The position numbers and the translations under genes are program-made. 64,000 bases of DNA from Planctomycetota bacterium (GTDB lineage: Bacteria; Planctomycetota; UBA1135; GCA-002686595): the NCBI GenBank assembly GCA_016779205.1, contig JADHOC010000001.1, positions 1-64,000 on the forward strand, read 5' to 3'. The notes beneath the pieces were generated by a model. The model worked only from the letters and a program-made list of their open reading frames with translations. It was not told the origin of the DNA and did not search any database. Below, one piece after another: positions 1 to 8,893 of this stretch (position 1 is its first letter; each line of letters starts with the position of its first letter).

Positions 1-62
1 TCGGGCGGGAGGCGCTTGATCTTCTCGAGGAGCTTCTGCTCGGCGTCGTGGTTCGGTCCCAT
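1..62 (-). CDS. N-terminal fragment of an unidentified protein, cut by window edge
   Basis: An open frame begins with ATG at 62 and runs off the left edge, giving about 20 residues that start MGPNHDAEQKLLEKIKRLPP. An AGGAGA Shine-Dalgarno-like sequence lies about six bases upstream, which is why I accept the start. It follows the broken transposase on the same strand. Immediately upstream a short frame ends in a TAG (around 72-74), so this start could be coupled to a gene whose 5' part was lost when the transposase remnant was joined to it. Too little is visible to name a family. Confidence 0.35.
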   Translation of the reverse strand, partial: MGPNHDAEQKLLEKIKRLPP

Positions 63-117
63 GGCGTCTCCTATTTTCCGCCCGTGTCGACGAGCTCCTT
101 GAAGCGGTGCTTCATGA

Positions 118-909
118 TCACGAGGTCGAGGATCTCCTTTTCGCCTCTGCGCGCCGCGTCTGGTCGACGGCCTTCGAGAAGAGCTGGGCCACGTGGAAGC
201 GATCGAAGCAGAGCTTGTCGACGAGCCCCGGGACATACGCCGCCGCCGAGAAGATGTAGGGCGCGTGCATGTCCATCGCGACGACCTTGATGGCGCTGAC
301 GTGTTTGGGCTCCAGAGCCTCGAAGAAGCTGTCCAGGGACTGCTTGCCCCTTCCGTCCGCGACGTGGAGGACCTTGCCCTCGTCCAGGTCGGTGACGATC
401 GTGACGTACTCGTGCCGCTTCTGGAACGAGGTCTCGTCGACGCCGATATGCTCCGGTGTGAGGGCCTCGCGGCGCTTGAGGCCGCGCCGTACAGCGCGCT
501 CCTGGATTCCGTTGACCTGGTCCCAGGTCAGGCCGAGGTTACGCGCGGTGGACGTCATACTCGCCACCTTCAGCCAGTCGATGACGACGCACTCGAACTG
601 AGCGGTGAAGCGCGCCCAGCCGTCGGCCCAGGGAACGTCGATCTTCTTGACGCCGTGCTTCTCGCAGGAGGAGCGGGGGACTCGGCAGACGATCCAGGTC
701 TGATAGTCCCACATGTCGAGATGCCGCCAGCGCCGCTCCACCGAGTCGTGCTTCTTGCACTTGGCGCCGCACTCGGGGCAGGGCGCCTTCGTCGCCTTGA
801 AGGTCACGCGGACCTCGACCTCCTTGCGGTCCTCGATGACCGTGGCCCCCTCGACGATCCACGGGTCAGGCAGCCTCAGGATCCTCCGTGCGACATCGTC
901 CATGTCCAT
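118..909 (-). pseudogene. ISL3-family transposase, C-terminally truncated remnant
   Basis: The 263 residues match the ISL3 transposase pattern: an N-terminal zinc-finger-like part (CPECGAKCKKH, residues about 43-53), a helix-turn-helix region, and the start of the DDE catalytic domain with the first Asp in GVDETSF and the second in VAMDMHAPY. The family is normally around 400 residues and its third catalytic acid lies further on, so that part is missing here. After the residues RRAEA the frame runs into a short unrelated tail and stops. In the +1 frame the same DNA reads EILDLVIMKHRFKELVDTGGK before a TAG, which looks like the end of another gene, so the element's 3' end seems deleted and fused to host DNA. 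I saw no terminal inverted repeats. It should not be active. Confidence 0.8.
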
Positions 910-924
910 GCACGGAGGCTACCG

Positions 925-1503
925 TCACGCGGCCAGGAGCACTCGCAGTTCGGGCAGCGGTCCACTCGACACCCAGTAGCCCCTCTTCTTGATGACCGCG
1001 ACGAAAGGCGCGTGCCAGGGCTGAATGGCGTAGGCCTGGCCGATCTCGTTGCCGCCCGGGAACGGCTCCTGCACAAGGCAGTGGACCTTGTCCGGGAGGA
1101 ACTCGTGGTAGATCGCGGCGTGGAAGCCCTGGACCCAGCGGAAGATGATCTTCCTGAGCGGCAGCCCTTCGATCGCTCCGAAGGCCGGGCCTAGTCCTTC
1201 GATCTCGTGCATCGACGCCTTTTTGCGAAGTCGGTCTGCATTCCGATCGACCTCGCTCGGGGTGCGCGACAGCAGGCCAACGAGCTGCCCGATGTCCTGG
1301 TCGTTCATGCTCTCGGCGGCATTGCAGGCCTCATGCGCGACGAGCATCAACAGGGGGGATCGGTCGTCGGTGTGGAACAGCTTCTTCGGGACGACGTGCT
1401 GGGTGTTTGTCGGCTGGTCGTCCAGGTCCTCCCCGCACAGATAGCAGAATCCCCCCGGGTCAATCGGCCGGTTGAAGTGGTGGGGTTCGATCAGGGAGGG
1501 CAT
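925..1503 (-). CDS. HNH-nuclease-like zinc-site protein
   Basis: A 192-residue protein of unknown role. I chose the ATG at 1503 because the recognisable part starts soon after it, while the longer upstream frame is low-complexity and looks non-coding. Residues 20-70 carry a CYLCGED knuckle, HVVPK, then HEACNAAES, that is C-x2-C, a His before Val-Pro, and H-x2-CN. This layout resembles HNH/treble-clef endonucleases that use a Cys4-type structural zinc. The C-terminal 100 residues have no family I recognise. It lies directly upstream (on the minus strand) of the ISL3 remnant and may belong to the same accessory segment. A nuclease role is inference from the motif only; it could equally be a non-catalytic zinc-binding protein. 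Confidence 0.6.
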   Translation of the reverse strand: MPSLIEPHHFNRPIDPGGFCYLCGEDLDDQPTNTQHVVPKKLFHTDDRSPLLMLVAHEACNAAESMNDQDIGQLVGLLSRTPSEVDRNADRLRKKASMHEIEGLGPAFGAIEGLPLRKIIFRWVQGFHAAIYHEFLPDKVHCLVQEPFPGGNEIGQAYAIQPWHAPFVAVIKKRGYWVSSGPLPELRVLLAA

Positions 1504-1795
1504 CGGATGCCGGAGGCGGGAAGGCGTTGGTCGTGACCGTCCTGAACATAGCGCGCGGCCGGCGCTGTTAACCAGCTTCCAGGTCTCTCGATGTGAGCCG
1601 AGAGTTCGAGAGCACGTCGGGAGCGGGTACCGGCCAGAACGGCGCCCGTTGGGCTTGGGGGACCCGCTCTCCGCTCCCGAACCGAGAGCATCAGGTTCGG
1701 CCGCATGTCGCGCGCGGTGGGGGACTTGCGCCGACCGGAACAGGAGGGCGGGCGTCAACCGCCTCGCACCCCCAGTTGCCTACCCCAGAGGGGGG

Positions 1796-1871
1796 TGGCT
1801 CCCCGAGCAGGGCTCGAACCTGCGACACAGCGGTTAACAGCCGCTTGCTCTACCAACTGAGCTATCGGGGA
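1796..1871 (-). tRNA. tRNA-Asn (GTT)
   Basis: A full cloverleaf reads on the minus strand. The acceptor TCCCCGA pairs with TCGGGGA, the anticodon stem is AGCGG/CCGCT with loop CTGTTAA giving anticodon GTT, the T arm is GGTTCGAGCC, and an encoded CCA follows discriminator G. The 290 bases to its left (1504-1795) hold no gene I can support. I found no integrase or repeated tRNA 3' end that would mark an island boundary here. Confidence 0.95.
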
Positions 1872-2050
1872 TTGAGGCCGAAGAATAGCCCCCTGGGGAG
1901 GCATGTCAAGCGACTGAACCTGTCCCTGGGGGTGAACTTCAGGGCTTCCCAGGGAGGCCAAGCGCGCCCGCGAAGCCAGGCGTCAGCCGCCCGGAACGGG
2001 ACCGCTCCACCTACGGGGGGCCCGAGCCCCAAGCCGAGATCAGGTCGGGG

Positions 2051-2875
2051 TCAGTACTTGAGCCCCAGCTTCTTCAGCTTCGGGGCGATCACCATCTGGC
2101 AGTAGCCCTGGGAGGTGTTGTCGAAGTAGTAGCCCTGGTGGTACTGCTCGGCGGGGTAGAAGACGGCGGCCTCCGTGACCTCCGTCACGATGGGGTCGTC
2201 GAACGTCGGCTGGACGTCCCGTTTCGAGGTCTCGGCGATCTTCCGCTGCTCGTCCGAGTGGTAGAAGATCGCGGACCGGTACTGGGTGCCGCGGTCGTTG
2301 CCCTGGCGGTTCAGGGTGGTGGGGTCGTGCAGGCGCCAGAACCAGTCAAGGAGCTCGGCGTAGGAGAGGACGGCCGGGTCGAAGGTCACTCGCACCACCT
2401 CGGCGTGGCCAGTGCGGCCGGTGCAGATGTCCTTGTAGGTGGGGCTCTCCGTCTGGCCGCCGGTATAGCCCGACTCCACGGACTTCACGCCCTCGACCTG
2501 CTCCAGGACCGCCTCGATGCACCAGAAGCAGCCAGCTCCAAGGGTCGCCACCTCCTCGGCGGGCGTCGTGTCTAGTCCTTCGTTGGTCATGGTCTCGGTC
2601 TGGTTGGGGGCCGTCCCCTGGGGAGCGGCTTCGGTGGGGGCGGCCGCTTCGGCGGGCGGCACATCGTCTGAACGCGGCTCGACGGGGGCGAGCGCACCGG
2701 TTTCCGCGAGGGTGTCTTCGGCGACCCGGTCACCGCTCATCGCGGGAGGCGCGCCGGCGGCTCCCTCGGAGGCGGTCGGCGCGTCCCCGGCGCTGCAGCC
2801 CGTCAGAGCTGTGAGCGGGAGCGTGAACCCCAAGAGGAGGGTCGGAAGGAGCAGCCTTGAGGTGGAGTGGGTCAT
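2051..2875 (-). CDS. msrA: Peptide-methionine (S)-S-oxide reductase MsrA, lipoprotein form
   Basis: This enzyme reduces methionine-S-sulfoxide in proteins. The 274-residue product starts with a lipoprotein signal (lipobox LTGC, Cys27), then about 85 residues of Ala/Pro/Glu-rich linker, then the MsrA domain. The domain has the catalytic GCFWC motif (Cys116), GYTGG, HAEVVRV, and a C-terminal QGYC that can supply a resolving cysteine. The lipobox implies membrane anchoring outside the cytoplasm, unlike the usual cytoplasmic MsrA of about 200 residues. The start at 2875 is 11 bases after the stop of gluQRS, so the two are probably co-transcribed. An internal Met at residue 96 could in principle give a cytoplasmic form. 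Confidence 0.93.
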   Translation of the reverse strand: MTHSTSRLLLPTLLLGFTLPLTALTGCSAGDAPTASEGAAGAPPAMSGDRVAEDTLAETGALAPVEPRSDDVPPAEAAAPTEAAPQGTAPNQTETMTNEGLDTTPAEEVATLGAGCFWCIEAVLEQVEGVKSVESGYTGGQTESPTYKDICTGRTGHAEVVRVTFDPAVLSYAELLDWFWRLHDPTTLNRQGNDRGTQYRSAIFYHSDEQRKIAETSKRDVQPTFDDPIVTEVTEAAVFYPAEQYHQGYYFDNTSQGYCQMVIAPKLKKLGLKY

Positions 2876-2886
2876 GGTCCAGCGGG

Positions 2887-3813
2887 TCAGAGATCGTCCA
2901 GCGGGGACTCGGGGAGGCGAATGGGGCCATTCGAGGTCCCCAGCATCATGGACTGTTGCACCCAGAACTTCGCGGGCCGGTCGTGCTCGGTTTCGGTGAA
3001 ACCTACGCTCCGGGCCGCCCAGCGGCAGATCCGCTCCGGCGACACGCCCCCACGGCGCAGCTCCTGCAGGGTCACGGCACCGTCGCGCTTGGCCAGCCGC
3101 TGCCCCTTCGCATCCACGACCAGGGGCAGATGGGCCTGGGACGGCAGGGGGAGGCCCAGGGCCTCTGCGAGCAAGCGCTGTCGGGCGGCGCTGGGCAAGA
3201 GGTCGTCCGCCCTCAGGATCTCGGTCACGCCCTGGTGAGCGTCGTCGAGCACGGTGGCGAGCTGATACGAGGCGGCGCCGTCCTTGCGAGCCAGTACGAA
3301 GTCGCCGACGGTCCCCGCCACGTCGAAGCCGATGGGCCCGTGGACGCGGTCCGTCCAGCGCACGGTGCCCGGTGGAGTCCGGAACCGCAGGGCAAAGGTC
3401 CCCGGCGCGGCGCCTGCGGCCCGAGCGGGGTCCTCCCGGCAAGTTCCTGGGTAGCGGACTTCGCCGTCCGGTCCGTGGGGCGCCGTGGCGGCGCTCGCGA
3501 TCTCCCTGCGGGTGCAGACGCACGCATACAACGCCCCGGCCCGTTCGAGGGCGTCCAGGGCCTCCCGGTGGGCGTCTGCCCGCGTGGACTGAAGGAGAGG
3601 CTCTCCGTCCCAGTCCAGGCCCAACCACCGGAGGTCCTCGAGGATGGTCTCGAGGCTCCCCGTCACGACGCGCTGGGCGTCCAGGTCGTCGATGCGCAGC
3701 ACCACGCTCCCTCCCTGGCTCCGCGCGGACCACCAGGCCAGCAGAAAGGAGCGGGCGTGGCCGAGGTGCAGCCGTCCCGTGGGGGACGGGGCGAGGCGAC
3801 CGACGACCGTCAC
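2887..3813 (-). CDS. gluQ: Glutamyl-Q tRNA(Asp) synthetase
   Basis: GluQRS attaches glutamate to the queuosine base in the tRNA-Asp anticodon. The 308-residue protein has the class I HIGH-like motif HLGH inside GRLAPSPTGRLHLGH, the zinc site CVC followed by YPGTC, and a KMSKS-like KRDGA. It lacks the C-terminal anticodon-binding domain of GluRS, as expected for GluQRS of about 300 residues. The only start codon just ahead of the conserved GRLAPSPTG block is GTG at 3813. The longer in-frame extension overlaps the phosphofructokinase gene and is not real. It lies 58 bases downstream of pfkA and 11 upstream of msrA, suggesting one minus-strand transcript. Confidence 0.9.
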   Translation of the reverse strand: MTVVGRLAPSPTGRLHLGHARSFLLAWWSARSQGGSVVLRIDDLDAQRVVTGSLETILEDLRWLGLDWDGEPLLQSTRADAHREALDALERAGALYACVCTRREIASAATAPHGPDGEVRYPGTCREDPARAAGAAPGTFALRFRTPPGTVRWTDRVHGPIGFDVAGTVGDFVLARKDGAASYQLATVLDDAHQGVTEILRADDLLPSAARQRLLAEALGLPLPSQAHLPLVVDAKGQRLAKRDGAVTLQELRRGGVSPERICRWAARSVGFTETEHDRPAKFWVQQSMMLGTSNGPIRLPESPLDDL

Positions 3814-3871
3814 GGGTGGAGCCCCGTGGACGTGCAGAGCCCGGTGGAGGCGCGGCGATTCCGGGACACGG

Positions 3872-5029
3872 TCAGCGCAGCAGCCCCCGGGGGCCCCGTC
3901 CGCGAGCCTCCTCGCGGAGCTTCCTCGGGACGTCGTCACCGAAGGTGGTGTAGCACGACCTGGCGGCCAGCACGTGGGGGTCATCGATGGGGACGGTCCG
4001 CTGGCCCTGGCCCGGAACGGTGATGTCGACGTCGCCCACGGCCCCGCCGCGCCACGCGACCATCCGGTTCGATGCACCCTCGAGCAGGAGGTGGGTGGCG
4101 TGGGCGCCGAAGAGGGTCCCGAGGACACGATCATCGGCCACCGGCGAGCCCCCACGCTGGACGTGCCCGAGGGTCACCGCGCGGGCCTCCACCTCGGAGC
4201 GGGCGTCGATCTCGTGGGCGATCTGCTCACCGATGCCGCCGAGCTTGACCGGATCGGGGGAGGTTGGATCCAGGGCGTGGACGACCTGCTCGCCACCCTC
4301 CATGCAGGCGCCCTCGGCGACGCAGATGATGGTGGAGCGGCGCCCGATGGAGGTCCGCCACTCGATCTGCTCGAGCACATGTTCGAGCTTGAACGGGATC
4401 TCCGGGATGAGCACCACGTCGGCGCCCCCGGCGATCCCCGCGTGGAGGGCGATCCACCCGGCGTTCCGGCCCATGACCTCGACGATGAGGGCGCGGCCGT
4501 GGCTCTCGGCGGTGGTGTGCACCCGGTCGAGGGCCTCGGTGGCGACCTCGACGGCGGACTGGAAGCCGAAGGTGAGCTCGGTCCCGTGGACGTCGTTGTC
4601 GATGGTCTTGGGGACGCCAATGACCGGGATGCCGGCGGCCGCGAAGGGCTGGGCGCAGGCCATGGTCCCGTCGCCTCCCAGGACCACCAGGGCCTCGAGC
4701 CCGTGCTCCTCGATGGTGTCGAAGCAGTTGGCGGTCACGTCCTCCCAGATGACCTTTCCGTCCTCGGTCTGACCCGTGGCGAAGCGCGAGGGGTTGGCCT
4801 TGTTGGAGGTGCCGAGGATGGTTCCGCCGAGCTTCAGGATCCCCGAGACGTCGTCGTAGCGCAGCTCGCGCACGCGGTTCTCGATGAGACCTAGGAAGCC
4901 GTCCTCGATGCCGTGGACGTCGAGGCCGGACTGGATAGCGTGCTTGGTGACGGAGCGGAGGACGGCGTTGAGGCCGGGGCAGTCTCCGCCGCCGGTGAGG
5001 ACGCCGATGCGCCTGGGGATGGAGGTCAT
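3872..5029 (-). CDS. pfkA: 6-phosphofructokinase (PfkA superfamily)
   Basis: This enzyme phosphorylates fructose 6-phosphate in glycolysis. The 385-residue sequence has the N-terminal GGGDCPGLN phosphate loop (residues 13-21), GGDGT (118-122), PKTIDND (140-146) with the catalytic Asp, MGRNAGW, and HVQRGGSP. In this family the residue after GGD and the residue after the Pro of PxTIDND separate ATP from PPi donors. Here they are Gly and Lys, the combination known from the mixed-substrate group III enzymes, many of which use ATP. So ATP is more likely than PPi, but this is inference. It is longer than E. coli PfkA (320). It heads the pfkA-gluQ-msrA series and is divergent from rfbC across about 190 bases. 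Confidence 0.93.
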   Translation of the reverse strand: MTSIPRRIGVLTGGGDCPGLNAVLRSVTKHAIQSGLDVHGIEDGFLGLIENRVRELRYDDVSGILKLGGTILGTSNKANPSRFATGQTEDGKVIWEDVTANCFDTIEEHGLEALVVLGGDGTMACAQPFAAAGIPVIGVPKTIDNDVHGTELTFGFQSAVEVATEALDRVHTTAESHGRALIVEVMGRNAGWIALHAGIAGGADVVLIPEIPFKLEHVLEQIEWRTSIGRRSTIICVAEGACMEGGEQVVHALDPTSPDPVKLGGIGEQIAHEIDARSEVEARAVTLGHVQRGGSPVADDRVLGTLFGAHATHLLLEGASNRMVAWRGGAVGDVDITVPGQGQRTVPIDDPHVLAARSCYTTFGDDVPRKLREEARGRGPRGLLR

Positions 5030-5220
5030 GGCGAGATGCTAACGATCCTGCTCGCGGACTCCTCGTCTGCAGTGCCCTTCAGCCGAGGCGGGGAGTGATT
5101 CGATCTGGGCCGGTCCGATCGTTCCGGGCGCTGGCGGTGCCGGTCCAGGCGTCCCCAGGCCGAGATTCCCCCCCGATGGACGGCGACCGTGGGCCGCGCA
5201 GCCCGATAGGCTTCGGGGCC

Positions 5221-5769
5221 ATGGAATACCGTCCCACCTCCATCCCCGACGTCGTCCTCTGCGTCCCGAAGGTCTTCGGCGACGAGCGGGGGTTCTTCAT
5301 GGAGACCTTCCGCGCCGATGAGTTCGAGCGGCAGGTCGCCCCGGTGAAGTTCGTCCAGGACAACACCTCCCGGTCCACCCGGGGCATCCTGCGCGGGCTC
5401 CACTACCAGAACCCCCAGCCCCAGGGGAAGCTGGTCCGGGTCAGCGAGGGCGAGGTCTTCGATGTGGCGGTGGACATGCGCAAGGGGTCTCCGACCTTCG
5501 GCAAGTGGGTGGGTGAGCTCCTCTCAGTGGAGAACAAGCACGCCCTCTGGGTCCCGCCGGGCTTCGCCCACGGCTTCTACGTGACCACGGAGGCCGCGGA
5601 GTTCAGCTACAAGTGCACGGACTTCTACGCCCCCGAGCACGAGCACTCCCTCCGCTGGGATGACCCGACGGTCGGGATCGAATGGCCCCTGGACCGGGGC
5701 GGGCCGCCCAAGCTCTCGCCCAAGGACGAGGCCGGCCTCTCCCTCGGCGACGCCGTTCCCTTCGACTAG
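5221..5769 (+). CDS. rfbC: dTDP-4-dehydrorhamnose 3,5-epimerase
   Basis: RmlC/RfbC epimerises dTDP-4-keto-6-deoxyglucose on the route to dTDP-rhamnose for surface polysaccharides. The 182 residues have the family landmarks: DERGFFMETF, the LRGLHYQ motif with the catalytic His, the PPGFAHGF strand, and YKCTDFYAPEHE carrying the acid/Tyr region. Length is typical. I placed the start at ATG 5221 because the upstream in-frame extension is not conserved in character. The other rml genes (rfbA, B, D) are not in the window, so it is an isolated gene here. Some RmlC-like proteins act on other dNDP-sugars, so the exact substrate is not proven. Confidence 0.93.
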   Translation: MEYRPTSIPDVVLCVPKVFGDERGFFMETFRADEFERQVAPVKFVQDNTSRSTRGILRGLHYQNPQPQGKLVRVSEGEVFDVAVDMRKGSPTFGKWVGELLSVENKHALWVPPGFAHGFYVTTEAAEFSYKCTDFYAPEHEHSLRWDDPTVGIEWPLDRGGPPKLSPKDEAGLSLGDAVPFD

Positions 5770-5770
5770 C

Positions 5771-5797
5771 CACCGCGCTCCCCTTGGAGCGTCGGTG
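5771..5797. terminator. Hairpin between convergent genes
   Basis: An inverted repeat CACCGCGCTCC/GGAGCGtCGGTG with a four-base CCTT loop and one bulged T lies just after the rfbC stop and before the end of the small membrane protein gene. No T-run follows, so it would be a weak or Rho-assisted terminator for either direction. Confidence 0.5.
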
Positions 5798-5825
5798 CCC
5801 ACTCAGGGCGCAGCCGGCAAGGCGG

Positions 5826-6029
5826 TCAGCTCAGGACGTCGTCGGGGCCGACGAAGCGCCCGAAGAACCAGCCCACGATCAAGCCTGCGATGGCACCGCC
5901 GACGAGCCCAGGGTTCCCGAATCGCGAGTAGCCCAGGAGGCCGAGGATCGCAGCTCCAGCCAGCGCGCAGAGGAGGCGCCACACGCCCTTACCCGTGGCT
6001 TCAATGAGGTTCCAGAGGTTCCGTAGCAT
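5826..6029 (-). CDS. Small hydrophobic membrane protein, unknown function
   Basis: Starting at ATG 6029 the product is 67 residues with two hydrophobic segments: WRLLCALAGAAILGLLGY, then a Gly-rich stretch GLVGGAIAGLIVGWFFG, and a short polar tail. An alternative ATG at 6074 would add 15 residues; neither start has a clear Shine-Dalgarno. I prefer 6029 because the ahcY terminator hairpin lies just upstream of 6074. The Gly spacing resembles Gly-zipper membrane peptides. It is unlike any named family I can recall, and it could be a spurious frame, although its hydrophobicity pattern is coherent. Confidence 0.5.
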   Translation of the reverse strand: MLRNLWNLIEATGKGVWRLLCALAGAAILGLLGYSRFGNPGLVGGAIAGLIVGWFFGRFVGPDDVLS

Positions 6030-6106
6030 CGGAAGGTGAGTGCGGATCGCGCCGATGGAGTCGCGTGGTTGCATGGGGCCATCCGGGCGGAAGGCGCTGC
6101 CCAAGA

Positions 6107-6148
6107 CTAACCAAACTCGGCCCCGCCTGGGGATGCCAGACGGGGCCG
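6107..6148 (-). terminator. Probable terminator after ahcY
   Basis: Reading on the minus strand, a CGGCCCCG/CGGGGCCG stem with inner CTGG/CCAG pairs (6118-6148) is followed by a T-rich stretch AGTTTGGTTAGT. It starts about 45 bases after the ahcY stop codon. Confidence 0.7.
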
Positions 6149-6192
6149 CGGTACAGCGTGGGGCTCGCCCTCGCGGGCTGGGGCCGCGCCGA

Positions 6193-7656
<1,464 letters not shown>

Positions 7657-7686
7657 GGTGGTTACTGGGGTTGGCGCCCTTGGGCG

Positions 7687-8724
7687 TCAGGGTTGCGGGG
7701 CTCGCCCGCGGACAAGGTAGAGGGGGAGCGCGACCGATCCGCGGGGATGGGCTGCGCGATCTTCCGCGTCCAGGGGTCCATCGGACCCCGGCTGCGGGCA
7801 ATAACGGTCCTCGAGCGGCTCGACGATGACGTCGATGAACCCCGCTCGGGTGAGGGCTTGCTGGATGGTGGAGGGCGCGAGGCCGAGGTGGCGATCCCCG
7901 AGCTCCTGGTGCATCCACGCTTCGTGGTGGGGCATGAGCTCCACGATGCTCAGGGTGCCGCCGGGCTTCAGCACGCGCAGCATCTCGCGCACGGCGGGGG
8001 TGAGCTCGGGCAGGTGGTGGAGGACCATGGCCGCCACCGCGCCGTCGAGCTCCGCGTCCGCGATGGGGAGCGCGTCCAGCTCGCCCTGTCGGAACTCGAC
8101 GCTGGTGCGGTCGGGCGTGATGTCCCGGAGCCTCTGGCGAGCCTCCTGGAGCATGCCCTCGGAGCGGTCCACGCAGATGAGGCGGTCGCTCACGCCGGCG
8201 AGGCTCCGGGCCACGTAGCCCGTGCCGCAGCCAAGGTCGGCGAAGACCTTCCCCGGTCCGAGGAGGTGAGCTGCCGCCCGCTCCCTGGCGGTGCCGCGCT
8301 CGAAGCGCGCTCCGACCTTGTCCCAGTCCTCCGCCATGCGATCGAAGAACGCCCGCTCGTCCCCCTGGCGCTCGGCCATCACTCCCCCGAGTCGAAGGCG
8401 ATCCGCCTCGTGCTCCGGGAGGTCCGCCATGTCCGGCTCCAGGGCCGTCCAGAGCCGCCCGAGCGCCGAGGAGGCCCCGGCGCTCACGGTGGCGGACCGC
8501 AGGTAGGTGCTCGTGCCCACCCGGCGCTCGTCCAGCAGGTCATGCTCTCGCAGCACGCGGAGGTGGTTGCTCACACGGCTCTGGGCCATTCCGAGGCAGC
8601 GCGCCAGTTCTCCCACGGACAGCTCCTCCAGCGCGAGCAGAGCGATGGCTCGTATGCGCGTCGAGTCCGCCAACACCTTCATGAGGGTGGGCGCGGAGTG
8701 GGGTTGAGCGAGGGACGTGACCAT
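7687..8724 (-). CDS. ArsR-family regulator fused to a SAM-dependent methyltransferase
   Basis: The 345-residue protein has two parts. Residues about 14-80 form an ArsR winged helix (GELARCLGMAQSRVSNHLRVL recognition region). From about 155 there is a class I methyltransferase of the Methyltransf_11 type, with the SAM motif ADLGCGTGY (162-170), an acidic ICVDRSEGM strand end, and AMVLHHLPE. Such fusions are often found beside methionine-cycle genes, and the adjacent ahcY fits that. ArsR proteins that sense S-adenosylhomocysteine (SahR) control this cycle in Proteobacteria. A role here as a SAH/SAM-responsive repressor is inference. No metal-binding Cys pair of the ELCVCDL type is evident in the recognition helix, so metal sensing looks less likely. 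A palindrome lies 13 bases upstream of its start. Confidence 0.88.
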   Translation of the reverse strand: MVTSLAQPHSAPTLMKVLADSTRIRAIALLALEELSVGELARCLGMAQSRVSNHLRVLREHDLLDERRVGTSTYLRSATVSAGASSALGRLWTALEPDMADLPEHEADRLRLGGVMAERQGDERAFFDRMAEDWDKVGARFERGTARERAAAHLLGPGKVFADLGCGTGYVARSLAGVSDRLICVDRSEGMLQEARQRLRDITPDRTSVEFRQGELDALPIADAELDGAVAAMVLHHLPELTPAVREMLRVLKPGGTLSIVELMPHHEAWMHQELGDRHLGLAPSTIQQALTRAGFIDVIVEPLEDRYCPQPGSDGPLDAEDRAAHPRGSVALPLYLVRGRAPQP

Positions 8725-8737
8725 GGATGCAACACTC

Positions 8738-8755
8738 CATCATGACGCGCTGATG
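8738..8755 (-). promoter_or_regulatory. Candidate operator of the ArsR-methyltransferase/ahcY unit
   Basis: The perfect inverted repeat CATCA-N8-TGATG sits 13 bases before the start codon at 8724. Its size and place suit binding by a dimeric winged-helix repressor, so autoregulation by the ArsR domain is plausible. The assignment rests on symmetry and position only. Confidence 0.45.
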
Positions 8756-8814
8756 TAGCGAATTCCAGTGCCCAGTCCGCCCTCTTCACCCAATTTGCTG
8801 GGTCAGAACGAGAC

Positions 8815-8848
8815 GGGGGCCGGTTCACCGGCTGGCGAACCGGCCCCC
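8815..8848 (-). terminator. Strong hairpin after greA
   Basis: A perfect 12-base-pair stem (GGGGGCCGGTTC with GAACCGGCCCCC) encloses a ten-base loop, about 45 bases after the greA stop. No long T-run follows on the minus strand. Confidence 0.6.
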
Positions 8849-8893
8849 ATGGGTCGGATGGGCCCCGTGAGGCCCCCTCAGGGCCCTTCGGGC

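Noticed and set aside
1504-1871. Genomic island integrated at tRNA-Asn
   Set aside because: No integrase gene and no repeat of the tRNA 3' end were seen near the transposase remnant, so there is no support for a site-specific island here.
7657-7720. Possible SAH or SAM riboswitch in front of ahcY
   Set aside because: Most of the GC-rich segment is the coding end of the upstream ArsR-methyltransferase gene, leaving only 30 non-coding bases. The conserved core of the SAH riboswitch is not present.
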